From positions 62,001 to 126,000 of the forward strand of contig NZ_JAQQXS010000003.1 of NCBI RefSeq assembly GCF_028595305.1: DNA of 64,000 bases. The letters run 5' to 3'. The stretch's first letter is position 1. Each line of letters starts with the position of its first letter. The notes under the pieces were generated by a model, which saw only the letters and a list, made by a program, of their open reading frames with translations, made no database searches and was not told the DNA's origin. Below, piece after piece: positions 42,717-52,436 of the stretch. Origin of the DNA: Roseateles koreensis (GTDB lineage: Bacteria; Pseudomonadota; Gammaproteobacteria; Burkholderiales; Burkholderiaceae_C). The translations under genes and the position numbers were made by a program.

Positions 42717-45700
42717 GGGCGCGGCTGCGAGCCAAGCTCGTGCGGCCGTGAAGTCGAACTGATTCAGATGGGCTTCAAATGCTGAAAGCCTTGGCCCCAG
42801 GGCCAGGTACAAGGCGGCGCGGTGGGTGTTGAACACCTCCAGGGCATCAGGATCGTCTTGTGCCAATAAGGCATCGATCTCGCTCATGATTTGCTGCGCG
42901 TCTAAGCCTTGTGCAGCAGGGGGAGTCCTTGGCGCAGCCAAGGGCTGATCGGGCCAAGACGAAGCGGGCCACGCCGCATCGAGTGCCACGAGCAATGCCT
43001 TGAATGCAGTCTCTGCGGCTGGCCAGCTGGCCTCGAAAGCGCGCATTTGGGCGTCGCCGTCATCACCCCCTCGCTCACGCAACACCGCCTCCAGCGCTGC
43101 CAAGGCGGGCTGCAGATCGACCGCGCCCAAGCTCCCTGCGAGGCCTTTGAGGCTGTGCGCCAAGCGTTCGGCATCGTCCCAGGACTTGCTCGCCACCCAG
43201 GTTTGGAGCTGTTGCAGGGCATCACGTCGCGTGTCGCGAAATTTGCGCAGCAGGTCGGCATAGAGCGCCTGATTGCCGTTCAAATGCCGCAAGCCTTGTT
43301 GGAGGTCCAGGCCAGGAATGGCGGTGGGCAGGTGCGGCTCAAGCGGCGCGGTGTCCGGCAGCTGCCCGCTGCCGGAAAATCGACTGTGATTGAGATTGCG
43401 TGCGGGTGTTTGTGCTGAAGCCCCCAAACCTTCGCGGTGCTGAATCCAGTGGCTCAGGGCCAGTCGCAATTCCGTGGGTTCAATGGGCTTGCAGAGAAAG
43501 TCGTTCATGCCGGCATCAAAACAGCGCTGGCGATCCACCTGCATGGCGTTGGCGGTCATGGCCAGAATGGGCAGTGCCTTGAAACGGGCGTCGGCGCGAA
43601 TTTTGCGCGTGGCCGTCACGCCGTCCATCACCGGCATTTGCATATCCATCAATACCAGGTCGTAGGCATTGGCGGCCAACTGGTCCAGCGCACGTTGGCC
43701 GTTTTCGGCGATGTCGACGCAAAAGCCCGCGTCCTCAAGAAGTTCGCAGGCCACTTGTTGGTTCAAGTCGTTGTCTTCCACCAGCAAGATGTGGGTGCCC
43801 CGCAGCGCTTGCAGGGCCTGATCCACGGCCGCATTACCGGGGGCAGCAGCGATTGCGGGCACTGCGGGCCGCGTGGCTTCTGGTCCGAATTGCCGTGGTT
43901 GTTGAGTGCTTAATGTTTCTGGTGAAAATCTGGCGGTGAACCAGAACGTCGTGCCGTGATCAGGCTCGCTCTGCACGCCAATTTCTCCCCCCAGCAACTC
44001 CGCCAGCCGTTTGCAGATGGCCAGCCCCAAGCCCGTGCCGCCGTATTTGCGGGTGATGGAACTGTCGCCTTGCGAAAAGCTTTGAAACAGACGCTCGATC
44101 TGCTCTTGGCTGAGCCCGATGCCGGTATCGCGCACTTCAAAACGCAGGCTCAGCGGCGGTTGGTTGGCAAGGGGCGCGGCTTGTGCGTCCGTGCTGATGC
44201 TCAGCGCAATCTCGCCTTGGTCGGTGAATTTGACTGCGTTATTGGCCAGGTTGATCAAAATCTGGCCGAGCTTGAGTGGGTCGCCGCGCAGCGCTTGCGG
44301 CACATCGGGCGCTATGTTGATGGTCAGCTTCAAACCTTTGTCTTGTGCTTTGTGCGAGATCAGGTTGACAAGGTTCTCGATCACGGCGGACAGGTCGAAG
44401 CTCACGTGCTCGACCGTCAACTTGCCGGCCTCGGCTTTCGAGAAATCCAGAATGTCGTTCAGGATGCCGAGCAGGTGCTGGCCTGAATGCTGCACTTTAT
44501 CGATGTAGTCACGCTGGCGCTCATTCAGTTCGGTTCGCCCCAGCAACTCCGACAGCCCGATGATGGCGTTCATCGGCGTGCGGATCTCATGGCTCATGTT
44601 GGCGAAGAACAGGCTCTTGGACTGCGCGGCCTCGTCCGCCAGTTTTTTAGCCTGTTGAAGATTGAGCTGCGTTTGTTTGTGATCGGTGATGTCCACGCAC
44701 CAGCCGCACATCAATTCTTCGTTCGCCTGTGTCAGGGCTGACAAGCTCAGATATGTCCAGAACTGCGACCCATCGCGGCGCTGGAAGTGCACCTCCGCGT
44801 TGACCACCACGCCGTTGCGTCGCACCTGTTCCAGTAACTCCAGGCGTTGCTCCGGGTCGACAAAAAAATCACTGACTGCGAGGCCTGATGACTCATCGGG
44901 GCGCAGCTTGAAATACTGCAGAAAGCTCTTGTTGGTCATGCGAATCTCGCCGTTGCTGTCGGTCAGCATGAAGCTGAGCGGGCTGGATTCGATGATGTGG
45001 CTGATCAAGGCCTCGCGATCCCGCTGCACTGCGGCGTTATGGCGGCGCTCGCGCTCGGTGTTGCGCAGGCTGGTTTGGGTTTGTTTCAGCCATCCCAACA
45101 CGCTGTCGCTTTGTTCCGCCGCGACGGCAATGGGGATCGAGAAATCCAGTTGACCCAGGCGGCTGATGTGACCAAAAACATCGTCCACCGAGCCGCCCAG
45201 TGTGGCGCGCAAGGCTTTGTGCGTCCGCACCAGCATGCTGAGCAGGCCCAAGCCCATCAAGCCGCAGATCACGCGCCAGACCGTGGCTTCGTCTCGGGCT
45301 GCATTGACCTCCTGCCGCGTGCGCTGCGTCATCAGGCGATCAAATTCAGCAATCGGTGCCATGATGCCGGCCTTGCCAGCCAAATAGGCTTCATCAAACA
45401 GTTTCAGGCGTGCGCTTTCGCGGCGTTCAGTGACGATTTGGGGCGATGCATGGTCGTCGGCCGCATTTTCCAACTGCTGCATCGCGGCAATTTCGACCTC
45501 AGTCAAGGCGTCAGACTTGTGTTTGGCGTCCACCAACTTGCTGTATTCAAGGTCGGTGAAGCCAGCCCCCTTCATCATTTCTAGCAAAGCGACAGGTGAA
45601 CCGACGGCGGGGCCCGGTTGGTAGTTGGCCGCGCTGACCAAATCCCAATAGATGCCGGGATATTCGACTGGCCGCCCACGGCGGCCGTCGCGAATCTCAA

Positions 45701-45947
45701 GAATCGCGTGGTAGTAGTCTTTGAAGCGAGGGTCCCCGGTGAGGAGGTAGTTTCGCGCCATGCGCGTCAGGTCGTTGGACGACTGGCGCAGTTCTGTGCC
45801 CAGCAAAACAGACTGGTGTTGAACTTCATAGGCGTGATCCACCCGGCTTTCTTGCACGCAGTACGCAGTGAACGCGACTGTCAGCAGCACGATCATGGTG
45901 ACCGTTAGTGCAATATTGAAAGTAAAGGTGGATGGCGTGCGCTTCAT
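42702..45947 (-). CDS. Hybrid sensor histidine kinase with PAS, receiver and HPt domains
   Basis: A 1081-residue membrane kinase. TM1 is at residues about 10-30. A helical sensory part of about 190 residues follows, and TM2 is near 228. PAS spans about 320-430. The HisKA His is in [15 protein letters not shown] (about 452). HATPase_c has [13 protein letters not shown] and GTGLGLAI. The receiver Asp is near 767 in [12 protein letters not shown]. The HPt domain has the phosphotransfer His in [14 protein letters not shown] (about 932). A complete internal relay with no adjacent response regulator suggests a distant partner. The ATG at 45947 is preferred over 45998. The input signal is unknown. 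Confidence 0.93.
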   Translation of the reverse strand: MKRTPSTFTFNIALTVTMIVLLTVAFTAYCVQESRVDHAYEVQHQSVLLGTELRQSSNDLTRMARNYLLTGDPRFKDYYHAILEIRDGRRGRPVEYPGIYWDLVSAANYQPGPAVGSPVALLEMMKGAGFTDLEYSKLVDAKHKSDALTEVEIAAMQQLENAADDHASPQIVTERRESARLKLFDEAYLAGKAGIMAPIAEFDRLMTQRTRQEVNAARDEATVWRVICGLMGLGLLSMLVRTHKALRATLGGSVDDVFGHISRLGQLDFSIPIAVAAEQSDSVLGWLKQTQTSLRNTERERRHNAAVQRDREALISHIIESSPLSFMLTDSNGEIRMTNKSFLQYFKLRPDESSGLAVSDFFVDPEQRLELLEQVRRNGVVVNAEVHFQRRDGSQFWTYLSLSALTQANEELMCGWCVDITDHKQTQLNLQQAKKLADEAAQSKSLFFANMSHEIRTPMNAIIGLSELLGRTELNERQRDYIDKVQHSGQHLLGILNDILDFSKAEAGKLTVEHVSFDLSAVIENLVNLISHKAQDKGLKLTINIAPDVPQALRGDPLKLGQILINLANNAVKFTDQGEIALSISTDAQAAPLANQPPLSLRFEVRDTGIGLSQEQIERLFQSFSQGDSSITRKYGGTGLGLAICKRLAELLGGEIGVQSEPDHGTTFWFTARFSPETLSTQQPRQFGPEATRPAVPAIAAAPGNAAVDQALQALRGTHILLVEDNDLNQQVACELLEDAGFCVDIAENGQRALDQLAANAYDLVLMDMQMPVMDGVTATRKIRADARFKALPILAMTANAMQVDRQRCFDAGMNDFLCKPIEPTELRLALSHWIQHREGLGASAQTPARNLNHSRFSGSGQLPDTAPLEPHLPTAIPGLDLQQGLRHLNGNQALYADLLRKFRDTRRDALQQLQTWVASKSWDDAERLAHSLKGLAGSLGAVDLQPALAALEAVLRERGGDDGDAQMRAFEASWPAAETAFKALLVALDAAWPASSWPDQPLAAPRTPPAAQGLDAQQIMSEIDALLAQDDPDALEVFNTHRAALYLALGPRLSAFEAHLNQFDFTAARAWLAAAPKPLH

Positions 45948-46060
45948 GGCAAGGTGGCGCCGACCGGGCCGCAGTGCTGTGAGCGGCCCTTTTACCATGG
46001 CTACCCCGTGTGAAGGGCGCGTTCGCGATGCTGGCGGGAGAAGGGGGCGATGTGAGGTTG

Positions 46061-46152
46061 ACGAGCCCTACCCCGGCACTGGTTACAACGGCTAGGGCTG
46101 CTTGGTTCCCCACCTGACCCGGTTGGCCGCGCTTCCATGCGAGGAGGCCCGT
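46061..46152 (-). ncRNA. ffs: Signal recognition particle RNA, bacterial small (4.5S) type
   Basis: On the minus strand the sequence GGGTCAGGTGGGGAACCAAG followed by CAGCC matches the Ffh-binding symmetric/asymmetric loop and apical tetraloop of bacterial SRP RNA (E. coli GGTCAGGTCCGGAAGGAAGC). The ends ACGGGCCT and AGGGCTCGT pair to close the hairpin. A -10-like TACAAT at 46161-46166 on the same strand predicts a start near 46154. Position near dnaX is common in proteobacteria. The exact ends are estimated. Confidence 0.87.
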
Positions 46153-46160
46153 CAAGACGC

Positions 46161-46166
46161 ATTGTA
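46161..46166 (-). promoter_or_regulatory. -10 element of the SRP RNA gene
   Basis: TACAAT on the minus strand lies nine bases before the predicted 5' end of the RNA. No convincing -35 was found. Confidence 0.55.
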
Positions 46167-46260
46167 ACCGAGGCTGCGCGTGGTCCTGGCGCGCCGACTG
46201 ATTTTGGGGTCTGAGACTCGGGGGCGCGAGTCCCAGACTGTGGCGAAGGCGCGAGTTGGC

Positions 46261-47385
46261 TCAGCGCAGTTGCAGATCGTCGTCGCTGAAGCGGATGTTC
46301 AAGGGTTCGATCAACAACTGCTTTTCGCCCGCTTCCAACTGCCCGGCAACCCACGCATCGATGCCGCAGGCCTTGGCCACTTCGACGGTGCGGGCAGCGT
46401 CAGCGGCGGGCACGAAGATGGCGAAACCGGCGCCCATGTTCAGCGTGGAATAGGCCTCGCGGTCATCTTGCCTGGCGTGTTCTTGCATGAATTTCAACAC
46501 CGGCGTGACAGGCGGCACGGTGTGGATGCGGTAGGTGAATTGGCCGGGATGGCGCAGCAGCTTGCGCCAGCCGTGGCCGGTGATGTTGGCGCAGTAATGA
46601 GGCTGGATACCCGCCTTGAACAGCGCTTCGGTCACGGGGGAGTACAGCACCGTGGGCGCCAGCAAGGCGTCACCATAGGTGAGGCCGGGTTCGATCTCGG
46701 TCAGATAGCCCTGGGGCAGCCGCTCCACCAGCTTGCGCGCCAGGCTCAGGCCGTTGGCGTGGATGCCGCTGGAGGCCAGCAGCACGATGGCGTCACCGGC
46801 GCCGAGCTTGTCGCCAACAGACAGACGCTCTTTGGGGTTGATCAAACCAGTGCACGAGGCAGCCAGGTCAATGCGGCCGCTTTCCACGATGCCGGCCAGC
46901 GCGGGCGTTTCGCCACCGCCCCAGGCCACGGCGCAAACGTCACAGGCGCGCTTCCAGCCTTCCACCAGGCTTTGCGCGCGCTGCTTGTCGCCAAACCAGT
47001 CGGAACCGCCAGCGGCCCAATAGGCTTGCACCACCAAGGGCGTGGCCCCCACGGTGATCAGGTCGTTGATGGCCATCGCGATGGTGTCTTGGGCGATGCC
47101 GTCGTAATAGCTCTTGCCGGTCAGTTGGCGCATTTCGTCAGCGACCAGGGTTTTGGTGCCCAGGCATTCAACGATGGAGGCGATATAGAACGGGCCAACG
47201 TCCACCACATAGGCGGACTCACCGCGTGAGGCCAGGACTTCGCTGAAACCGTGCCCGGCCAAGTGGGCGCCGGTGGCGGCAGCTGCGCGTTGGGCGCTGA
47301 TCTTTAGCGGGTCGATCAAATCGTAGTTGACCCCCGCTTGTTCGTAGCTGAGGGTGTCGGGGGAGGAGGGGGCATGCGTGCTCAT
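46261..47385 (-). CDS. PurM-like protein (AIR synthase family)
   Basis: A 374-residue member of the PurM/SelD/HypE ATP-binding fold. It begins DTLSYEQAGVNYDLIDPLK, and the core includes YDGIAQDTIAMAINDLITVGATPL, GGGETPALAGIV, LLASSGIHANGLSLARKL and ITGHGWRKLLRHP. These are the blocks of phosphoribosylformylglycinamidine cyclo-ligase. The N-terminus lacks the usual GVDIDAGN form and several stretches differ from standard PurM, so it may be a paralogue rather than the purine enzyme. No other purine gene is adjacent. Its start is preceded closely by a -10 element, divergent from dnaX. Confidence 0.75.
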   Translation of the reverse strand: MSTHAPSSPDTLSYEQAGVNYDLIDPLKISAQRAAAATGAHLAGHGFSEVLASRGESAYVVDVGPFYIASIVECLGTKTLVADEMRQLTGKSYYDGIAQDTIAMAINDLITVGATPLVVQAYWAAGGSDWFGDKQRAQSLVEGWKRACDVCAVAWGGGETPALAGIVESGRIDLAASCTGLINPKERLSVGDKLGAGDAIVLLASSGIHANGLSLARKLVERLPQGYLTEIEPGLTYGDALLAPTVLYSPVTEALFKAGIQPHYCANITGHGWRKLLRHPGQFTYRIHTVPPVTPVLKFMQEHARQDDREAYSTLNMGAGFAIFVPAADAARTVEVAKACGIDAWVAGQLEAGEKQLLIEPLNIRFSDDDLQLR

Positions 47386-47393
47386 GGGGCAGG

Positions 47394-47399
47394 ATTATC
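47394..47399 (-). promoter_or_regulatory. -10 box directly before the PurM-like gene
   Basis: On the minus strand GATAAT ends eight bases before the ATG at 47385, leaving a leader of about one or two bases. Confidence 0.45.
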
Positions 47400-47440
47400 G
47401 GTCAGGTCGCGCCGCCCGGGTTGGCGCCTTCCGCCCGCCT

Positions 47441-47446
47441 TAGAAT
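47441..47446 (+). promoter_or_regulatory. -10 box directly before dnaX
   Basis: TAGAAT ends eight bases before the dnaX ATG at 47455. No ribosome-binding site lies between. It is back to back with the PurM-like promoter within 69 bases. Confidence 0.45.
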
Positions 47447-47454
47447 CCGCCACC

Positions 47455-49659
47455 ATGAGTTACCAGGTTCTCGCGCGAAAGTACCGTCCCCACAGCTTTG
47501 AAGAGTTGGTGGGTCAGGAGCATGTGGTGCAGGCCTTGGCCAATGCGCTGACGCAGCAGCGGCTGCACCATGCCTACTTGTTCACCGGTACGCGGGGCGT
47601 GGGCAAGACCACCGTCTCGCGTATTCTTGCCAAGAGCCTCAATTGCACGGGCGCAGACGGCCAGGGCGGCATCACCGCGACACCATGCGGGGTGTGCGAT
47701 GCCTGCCGCGACATCGACGCCGGCCGTTTTGTGGATTATGTGGAGCTTGACGCCGCCTCCAATCGCGGCGTCGAAGAGATCTCGCAACTGCTAGATCAAT
47801 CGGTGTACAAGCCGGTGATGGGCCGCTTCAAGGTCTACATGATCGACGAAGTTCACATGCTCTCCAACACGGCCTTCAACGCAATGTTGAAGACGCTGGA
47901 GGAGCCACCGGACTATTTGAAATTCGTGCTGGCCACCACCGATCCGCAAAAGGTGCCTGTGACGGTTTTGTCACGTTGCCTGCAGTTCAATCTGCGACCG
48001 ATGGCGCCTCAAACGGTGTTGAGCCATTTGCAACAGGTGTTGCACGCTGAAAACGTCGCGGCCGATGCGGGTGCTTTGCGTTTGCTTTCACGGGCCGCAC
48101 GCGGCTCCATGCGCGATGCGCTGTCACTCACCGACCAGGCAATCGCCTTTGGTGCGGGGTCGTTGGTCGAAGAGGGTGTGCGCCAGATGCTGGGCACCGT
48201 CGACCGCGGCCACGTGGTGGCGATCCTGGAGGCCCTGATCGCCGCCAGTGGGGTCGACGTGGTGGCGCAGGCTGATGGCTTGCGCAATCTGGGCTTGTCC
48301 GCTGCGGGCACTTTGGAGGACTTGGCCGGGCTGTTGCAGCAGATGGCGGTGGCGCAAGCTGCCCCCGGGGCCTTGGATGCGACGGATCCCGATACCGCTG
48401 AAGCAGAACGTTTGGCGGCCTTGTTGCCGGGCGACGAGATTCAGTTGATGTACAGCATGGCCTTGCATGGCCGGCAAGAGTTGGCCTTGGCGCCCGATGA
48501 ATACGCTGGCTTGCTGATGGTCTTGCTGCGCATGTTGAGCTTTCGCCCCATGGGCAGTGCCGGGCAGCGAGTTGTGCGGCCGGCAGCGACAGCGGGGCAA
48601 GTAGGGCATACAGGGGCAACGGGGCCAGCGATGAATCGCAGCGCACGGCCGGCCCACGAGGGGCAGGCGGCAAGCGCCGCAGCGCCTTTGTTGCGCTCGG
48701 GCGTGGCGGCACCGGCGTCAGCCTCGGTACCCGTTCGCTCCACACCACCGGCCGTGCACTCTGTTGCACCGCCTGTTGTTCAGGCTGTTGTGGCGCCCGC
48801 CAAGCAAACGGTCGCGCCTGTGCCTGTGCCTGCGCTCGTGCATGTACCGCCGCCTGCGCTCGTTGTGGCTGCCCCGGCTCCGGTATTGGTTTCCCCACCC
48901 GCTGTGGTGGATGCGCCTGCCATGTCGGCGCCTGAATCCAGCGCCTCTGCTGCGCCGGCGCCAAAGAGCCTGCCGGTGGCGGCGGTGAGCAAAGCGCCGG
49001 CAACTGAAGGGGGGCACAGCGCCCGCCTGCGGCCTCGGGCTGTCGTGCGAGCGCCTGAAGTTGAGGCCGCGTCGGATGAGCCGCCGCCTTGGTTGGATGC
49101 GCCGCCGGCCGATGACGACGGTGCGTCAAACGCGAGTGACGAAGCGGCCTGGGACGATGCCGATTTCCCCCAGGGTGCTGCGGCCGAGGCTGTGCCAACA
49201 CACGCGGGCACCAGTGCCGAGCGCCGCGCCTATGCCTCCACTGCGGGTGAAGATGTGCCCTTGCGCCCCACGCCCATGGGTCAGCGCTGGGCCGAGTTGA
49301 TCCAACCCTTGGGCCTGGCCGCCTTGACGCGTGAATTGGCCGTTAGGTCTGAATGCGTGGGCATGACCCAGCAGGGTGATACCCAGGTCTGGCGCTTGCG
49401 GGTGGAGCGTGAATCCCTGCGCCAACCGGCCCTGAAGGACAAGTTGCAAGCAGCCCTGACGGCCGCCTTGCAGCATTCGGTGGTGCTAGAGCTTGAGCCC
49501 GGCGTGGCCCATGATTCACCTGCCTTGCGGGATGCGGCCGCAGCGCAGGCGCGCCAGCGATCGGTCGAGCAGATTGTGGTCAAAGATCCCTTGGCGCAAG
49601 TACTGCTTGCGCAGTTCAAGACGGCGCGCATCGTCCCGGGATCGATCAAAGCCCATTGA
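47455..49659 (+). CDS. dnaX: DNA polymerase III subunits tau/gamma
   Basis: Clamp-loader ATPase. The 734-residue protein starts MSYQVLARKYRPHSFEELVG. Walker A is GTRGVGKT (residues 45-52), the zinc Cys set is Cys64, 78, 81 and 84, and Walker B is near 125 (IDEVHMLS). The SRC finger is in TVLSRCLQFNLR. Residues about 385-600 are a low-complexity Ala/Pro/Val linker. The C-terminal domain (about 610-734) should contact the polymerase alpha subunit. The ATG at 47455 is the conserved start. The 39 codons before it are non-conserved. No clear slippery site for gamma production was seen. Confidence 0.96.
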   Translation: MSYQVLARKYRPHSFEELVGQEHVVQALANALTQQRLHHAYLFTGTRGVGKTTVSRILAKSLNCTGADGQGGITATPCGVCDACRDIDAGRFVDYVELDAASNRGVEEISQLLDQSVYKPVMGRFKVYMIDEVHMLSNTAFNAMLKTLEEPPDYLKFVLATTDPQKVPVTVLSRCLQFNLRPMAPQTVLSHLQQVLHAENVAADAGALRLLSRAARGSMRDALSLTDQAIAFGAGSLVEEGVRQMLGTVDRGHVVAILEALIAASGVDVVAQADGLRNLGLSAAGTLEDLAGLLQQMAVAQAAPGALDATDPDTAEAERLAALLPGDEIQLMYSMALHGRQELALAPDEYAGLLMVLLRMLSFRPMGSAGQRVVRPAATAGQVGHTGATGPAMNRSARPAHEGQAASAAAPLLRSGVAAPASASVPVRSTPPAVHSVAPPVVQAVVAPAKQTVAPVPVPALVHVPPPALVVAAPAPVLVSPPAVVDAPAMSAPESSASAAPAPKSLPVAAVSKAPATEGGHSARLRPRAVVRAPEVEAASDEPPPWLDAPPADDDGASNASDEAAWDDADFPQGAAAEAVPTHAGTSAERRAYASTAGEDVPLRPTPMGQRWAELIQPLGLAALTRELAVRSECVGMTQQGDTQVWRLRVERESLRQPALKDKLQAALTAALQHSVVLELEPGVAHDSPALRDAAAAQARQRSVEQIVVKDPLAQVLLAQFKTARIVPGSIKAH

Positions 49660-49739
49660 GTTGATTCAATGGGTTCATTGGGCGTACCGCAGCCCGGGTT
49701 GCGGCACACAAAACTATTCAGAAAACAGGAGTTAGAAAA

Positions 49740-50066
49740 ATGATGAAGGGCCAACTCGCCGGCTTGATGAAACAAGCACAAGCCATGCAAGACAACCTCA
49801 AGAAGGCGCAGGACGAACTGGCCACCGTGGAGGTGGAAGGGCAGTCCGGCGCCGGATTGGTGAAAGTCTTGATGACCTGCAAGAACGACGTCAAGCGTGT
49901 CACCATCGACCCGAGCCTGCTGGCGGACGACAAAGACATGCTGGAAGATTTGGTGGCCGCAGCCTTCAACGATGCGGTGCGCCGCGCCGAAGAAGTCAGC
50001 TCGCAGAAAATGGGCAAGCTGACGGCCGGCATGCCTTTGCCGCCCGGCATGAAGTTCCCATTCTGA
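49740..50066 (+). CDS. YbaB/EbfC family nucleoid-associated protein
   Basis: A 108-residue DNA-binding protein. It begins [20 protein letters not shown]. The core [20 protein letters not shown] and [16 protein letters not shown] match the family, which forms a tweezer-like dimer. It starts 80 bases after dnaX behind an AGGAG site and is followed by recR after 10 bases. dnaX-ybaB-recR is a classic conserved operon. Confidence 0.96.
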   Translation: MMKGQLAGLMKQAQAMQDNLKKAQDELATVEVEGQSGAGLVKVLMTCKNDVKRVTIDPSLLADDKDMLEDLVAAAFNDAVRRAEEVSSQKMGKLTAGMPLPPGMKFPF

Positions 50067-50076
50067 TCGAGGGACG

Positions 50077-50658
50077 GTGAACCCTCTTGATGGGCTGATC
50101 GAGGCGCTCAAGCGCCTGCCGGGGGTCGGGCAAAAGTCTGCCCAGCGCATGGCTTACCACCTGCTGCAGCATGACCGTGATGGGGCACGCAGTTTGGCCG
50201 CCGCATTGCAGGCCGCGGCCGAGCAGGTGGGGCACTGCCAGCGCTGCCATACCTTCAGCGAAAGTGCGCTGTGCGACATCTGCGCCGACACCTCGCGTGA
50301 TGCGTCCTTGTTGTGCGTGGTGGAGTCGCCGGCCGATCAGGCGGCGCTGGAGCGCAGCAATTCCTACAAAGGCTACTACTTCGTGCTGCTTGGGCGGGTG
50401 AGCCCCCTGGACGGTGTGGGCGTGCATCAAATCGGCGCAGCCGAATTGTTGGCGCGTGCGGCCGAAGCAGGTGTGGCCGAGGTGATCTTGGCGACCAGTT
50501 TCACCGCCGAGGGTGAGGCCACCGCCCATGTGCTGGGCGAAGCGCTGCGCTCACGAGGCATTCGTGCCACGCGTTTGGCGCGCGGCGTGCCGGTTGGCAG
50601 TGAACTGGAGTATGTGGACTTGGGCACCATCGCCCATGCCCTGGTGGATCGACGTTAG
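50077..50658 (+). CDS. recR: Recombination mediator protein RecR
   Basis: Acts with RecO/RecF in loading RecA at gaps. From a GTG at 50077 behind GAGGGA, the 193-residue protein begins with a helix-hairpin-helix ([20 protein letters not shown]). It then has the Cys4 zinc finger C-x2-C...C-x2-C in [17 protein letters not shown], and a Toprim domain with [12 protein letters not shown] and [19 protein letters not shown]. Length is normal. Confidence 0.96.
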   Translation: MNPLDGLIEALKRLPGVGQKSAQRMAYHLLQHDRDGARSLAAALQAAAEQVGHCQRCHTFSESALCDICADTSRDASLLCVVESPADQAALERSNSYKGYYFVLLGRVSPLDGVGVHQIGAAELLARAAEAGVAEVILATSFTAEGEATAHVLGEALRSRGIRATRLARGVPVGSELEYVDLGTIAHALVDRR

Positions 50659-50699
50659 GTCTTCAACACCTGCTGGGGATTGCCCGGCGGGGCCTATCC

Positions 50700-52436
50700 T
50701 CAGCGGTGTGAAACTTGGCGAAAACCGCCGGTGTCGCCGCCGTTTTTGTTGGCGTCCACCGCCGCAGTGATTGAGCGGCCGACCGGCTTGCTGCTGCGCG
50801 CGGGTTTGGCGGCCTTGTCGTTGCCACGGTTGGTTTGCGCGGTTCGCACGCCGCCGGCTTTGCTGCTTGCGGCCTTGCGGCTGCTGCTGCTGCTGCTGCT
50901 GGAACTGGTCTTGCCCGCGCCAGCATCCGCTTTTTGTGAGGCCGCGTTGGCGGCATAAAGCACGATGGACTGACCCGGTTTGAAGCGGGCGCGTGCATCA
51001 ACGTTGTTCCATTGCGCGAGCTGAGCAGCGTTCACGCGGTAGCGGGCCGCCACACTGGCCACGCTGTCATTTTTGCCGGCGCGCAGGCTGCGTTTTTGCA
51101 AGGGCGGCACATCGGGTGCCAGCGCCAGGCTGGCGTTGTCGGCCAGGTGTTCGGAGACGTCGTCTTCCCGGTGCGCTGCACGGGGCACCAGCAGGGTGGA
51201 GCCTTGCTTGACCAACATGCGCGGCGGGATTTTGTTGACGTCCAGCAACTGGGCTTCAGGCATTCCCACTTGCTTGGCCGCGTCCGCCGATTTCATGGTC
51301 TTGGGCACCACCCAGGCCGTCCAACTGGCCAGGGGGCCGCGGTGGGCAGCCAGATTCACGGCAAAGGCGCTGGCGTTGTCATAGGGCAGCAGCACCTGGG
51401 TGGTTTTGGCGGCCAGCATCACCGGCTTGTTCATTTGCGGGTTGAATTGCTTGAATTCTTCAACGCTCATGCCGGCCAGGCGGGCGGCCACGTCTACATC
51501 CATGTCGCGGTCGATATTGACGCTCAGGAAGTAGGGGTGGTTGTCCATCTCGGGCAAGCGCAGGCCGAACTTTTCGGGGCTTATCACAATGTTTTTGACC
51601 GCCTGGAGTTTGGGCACGTAATACCGAGTTTCCTCGGGCATGCGCAGGTTCTCGAAGTCGGTGGGTAGGCCGGCTTTCAGGTTGCGGTCAATGGCGCGCT
51701 GCACATTGCCTTGGCCCCAGTTGTAGGCCGCCAGGGCCAATTGCCAATTGCCAAACTTCTTGTTCAAACGCACCAGGTAGTCGAGCGCCGCGCGGGTCGA
51801 GGCCAGCACGTCGCGCCGGTCGTCGCGAAAGATGTTCTGCTTGAGATCGAAGTCGCGGCCCGTGGCGGGCACGAACTGCCACATGCCCGAAGCCTGCGCG
51901 GTGGACATGGCTTGTGGGTTGAATGCGCTTTCGATGAAGGGCAGCAGCGCCAACTCCGTCGGCATGCCGCGCTTTTCGACCTCTTCGATGATGTGATAGA
52001 GGTAGCGGCTGCCTCGCTCCGTCATGCGGGCCACATAGTCAGGGCGGCTGCTGTACCAGTTTTCGGCCTTGTGCACGAGGTCGTTGTCGAGGTCTTGCAT
52101 GGCAAAGCCGGTGCGCAGGCGCAGCCAGAGGTCTTCTTTGGCAGCGGCTTGGGTCAGGTCAACGGCAATGCCGGGGTTGAGGCTGTCTTCCAACCTCAAC
52201 GGGCTGGCATCGCCGTTGCCCGTGGCGGCGCCCACTTTCGCGACCACGGATTGTGCGGTGCTGCCGTTCCAGCTGCGGCTTTGCAGTCGCCGGTCACTGG
52301 AGGCCGCAGTGCTGGTGTCGGTTGAGGTGTTTGTGCCGGTGCTTGCGCAGGCGCTGAGCAGCAGTGTGAGGAGCAGTGCCAGGGGCGCCGAGTTGCGGCG
52401 CATGGGACGGGAGAAGTGCGATTGGGAACGGGTCAT
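50700..52436 (-). CDS. mltD: Membrane-bound lytic murein transglycosylase D
   Basis: A 578-residue lipoprotein that cleaves peptidoglycan glycan chains. The lipobox is LLLSAC (lipid Cys near residue 29). The SLT domain (about 130-260) has the catalytic Glu in LLPFIESAFNPQAMS and then ASGMWQFVPATGR. The C-terminal part contains LysM-type repeats (KNDSVASVAARYRVNAAQL and others). The last 70 residues are an unusual Ser-run plus basic tail, with the Ser tract encoded by an AGC repeat near 50881-50902. The ATG at 52436 overlaps gloB by four bases. The frame extends to 52619 without conserved features. Confidence 0.92.
   Translation of the reverse strand: MTRSQSHFSRPMRRNSAPLALLLTLLLSACASTGTNTSTDTSTAASSDRRLQSRSWNGSTAQSVVAKVGAATGNGDASPLRLEDSLNPGIAVDLTQAAAKEDLWLRLRTGFAMQDLDNDLVHKAENWYSSRPDYVARMTERGSRYLYHIIEEVEKRGMPTELALLPFIESAFNPQAMSTAQASGMWQFVPATGRDFDLKQNIFRDDRRDVLASTRAALDYLVRLNKKFGNWQLALAAYNWGQGNVQRAIDRNLKAGLPTDFENLRMPEETRYYVPKLQAVKNIVISPEKFGLRLPEMDNHPYFLSVNIDRDMDVDVAARLAGMSVEEFKQFNPQMNKPVMLAAKTTQVLLPYDNASAFAVNLAAHRGPLASWTAWVVPKTMKSADAAKQVGMPEAQLLDVNKIPPRMLVKQGSTLLVPRAAHREDDVSEHLADNASLALAPDVPPLQKRSLRAGKNDSVASVAARYRVNAAQLAQWNNVDARARFKPGQSIVLYAANAASQKADAGAGKTSSSSSSSSSRKAASSKAGGVRTAQTNRGNDKAAKPARSSKPVGRSITAAVDANKNGGDTGGFRQVSHR
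50878..50902. repeat. CTG/CAG trinucleotide repeat inside mltD
   Basis: About seven uninterrupted CTG units on the plus strand (CAG on the coding strand frame giving poly-Ser) lie in the mltD C-terminal tail. The repeat is in frame, so unit loss or gain would only change tail length. Confidence 0.7.

Noticed and set aside
47455-49659. Programmed frameshift in dnaX producing gamma
   Set aside because: No A-rich slippery heptamer with a downstream stem was recognised, so I do not claim it.
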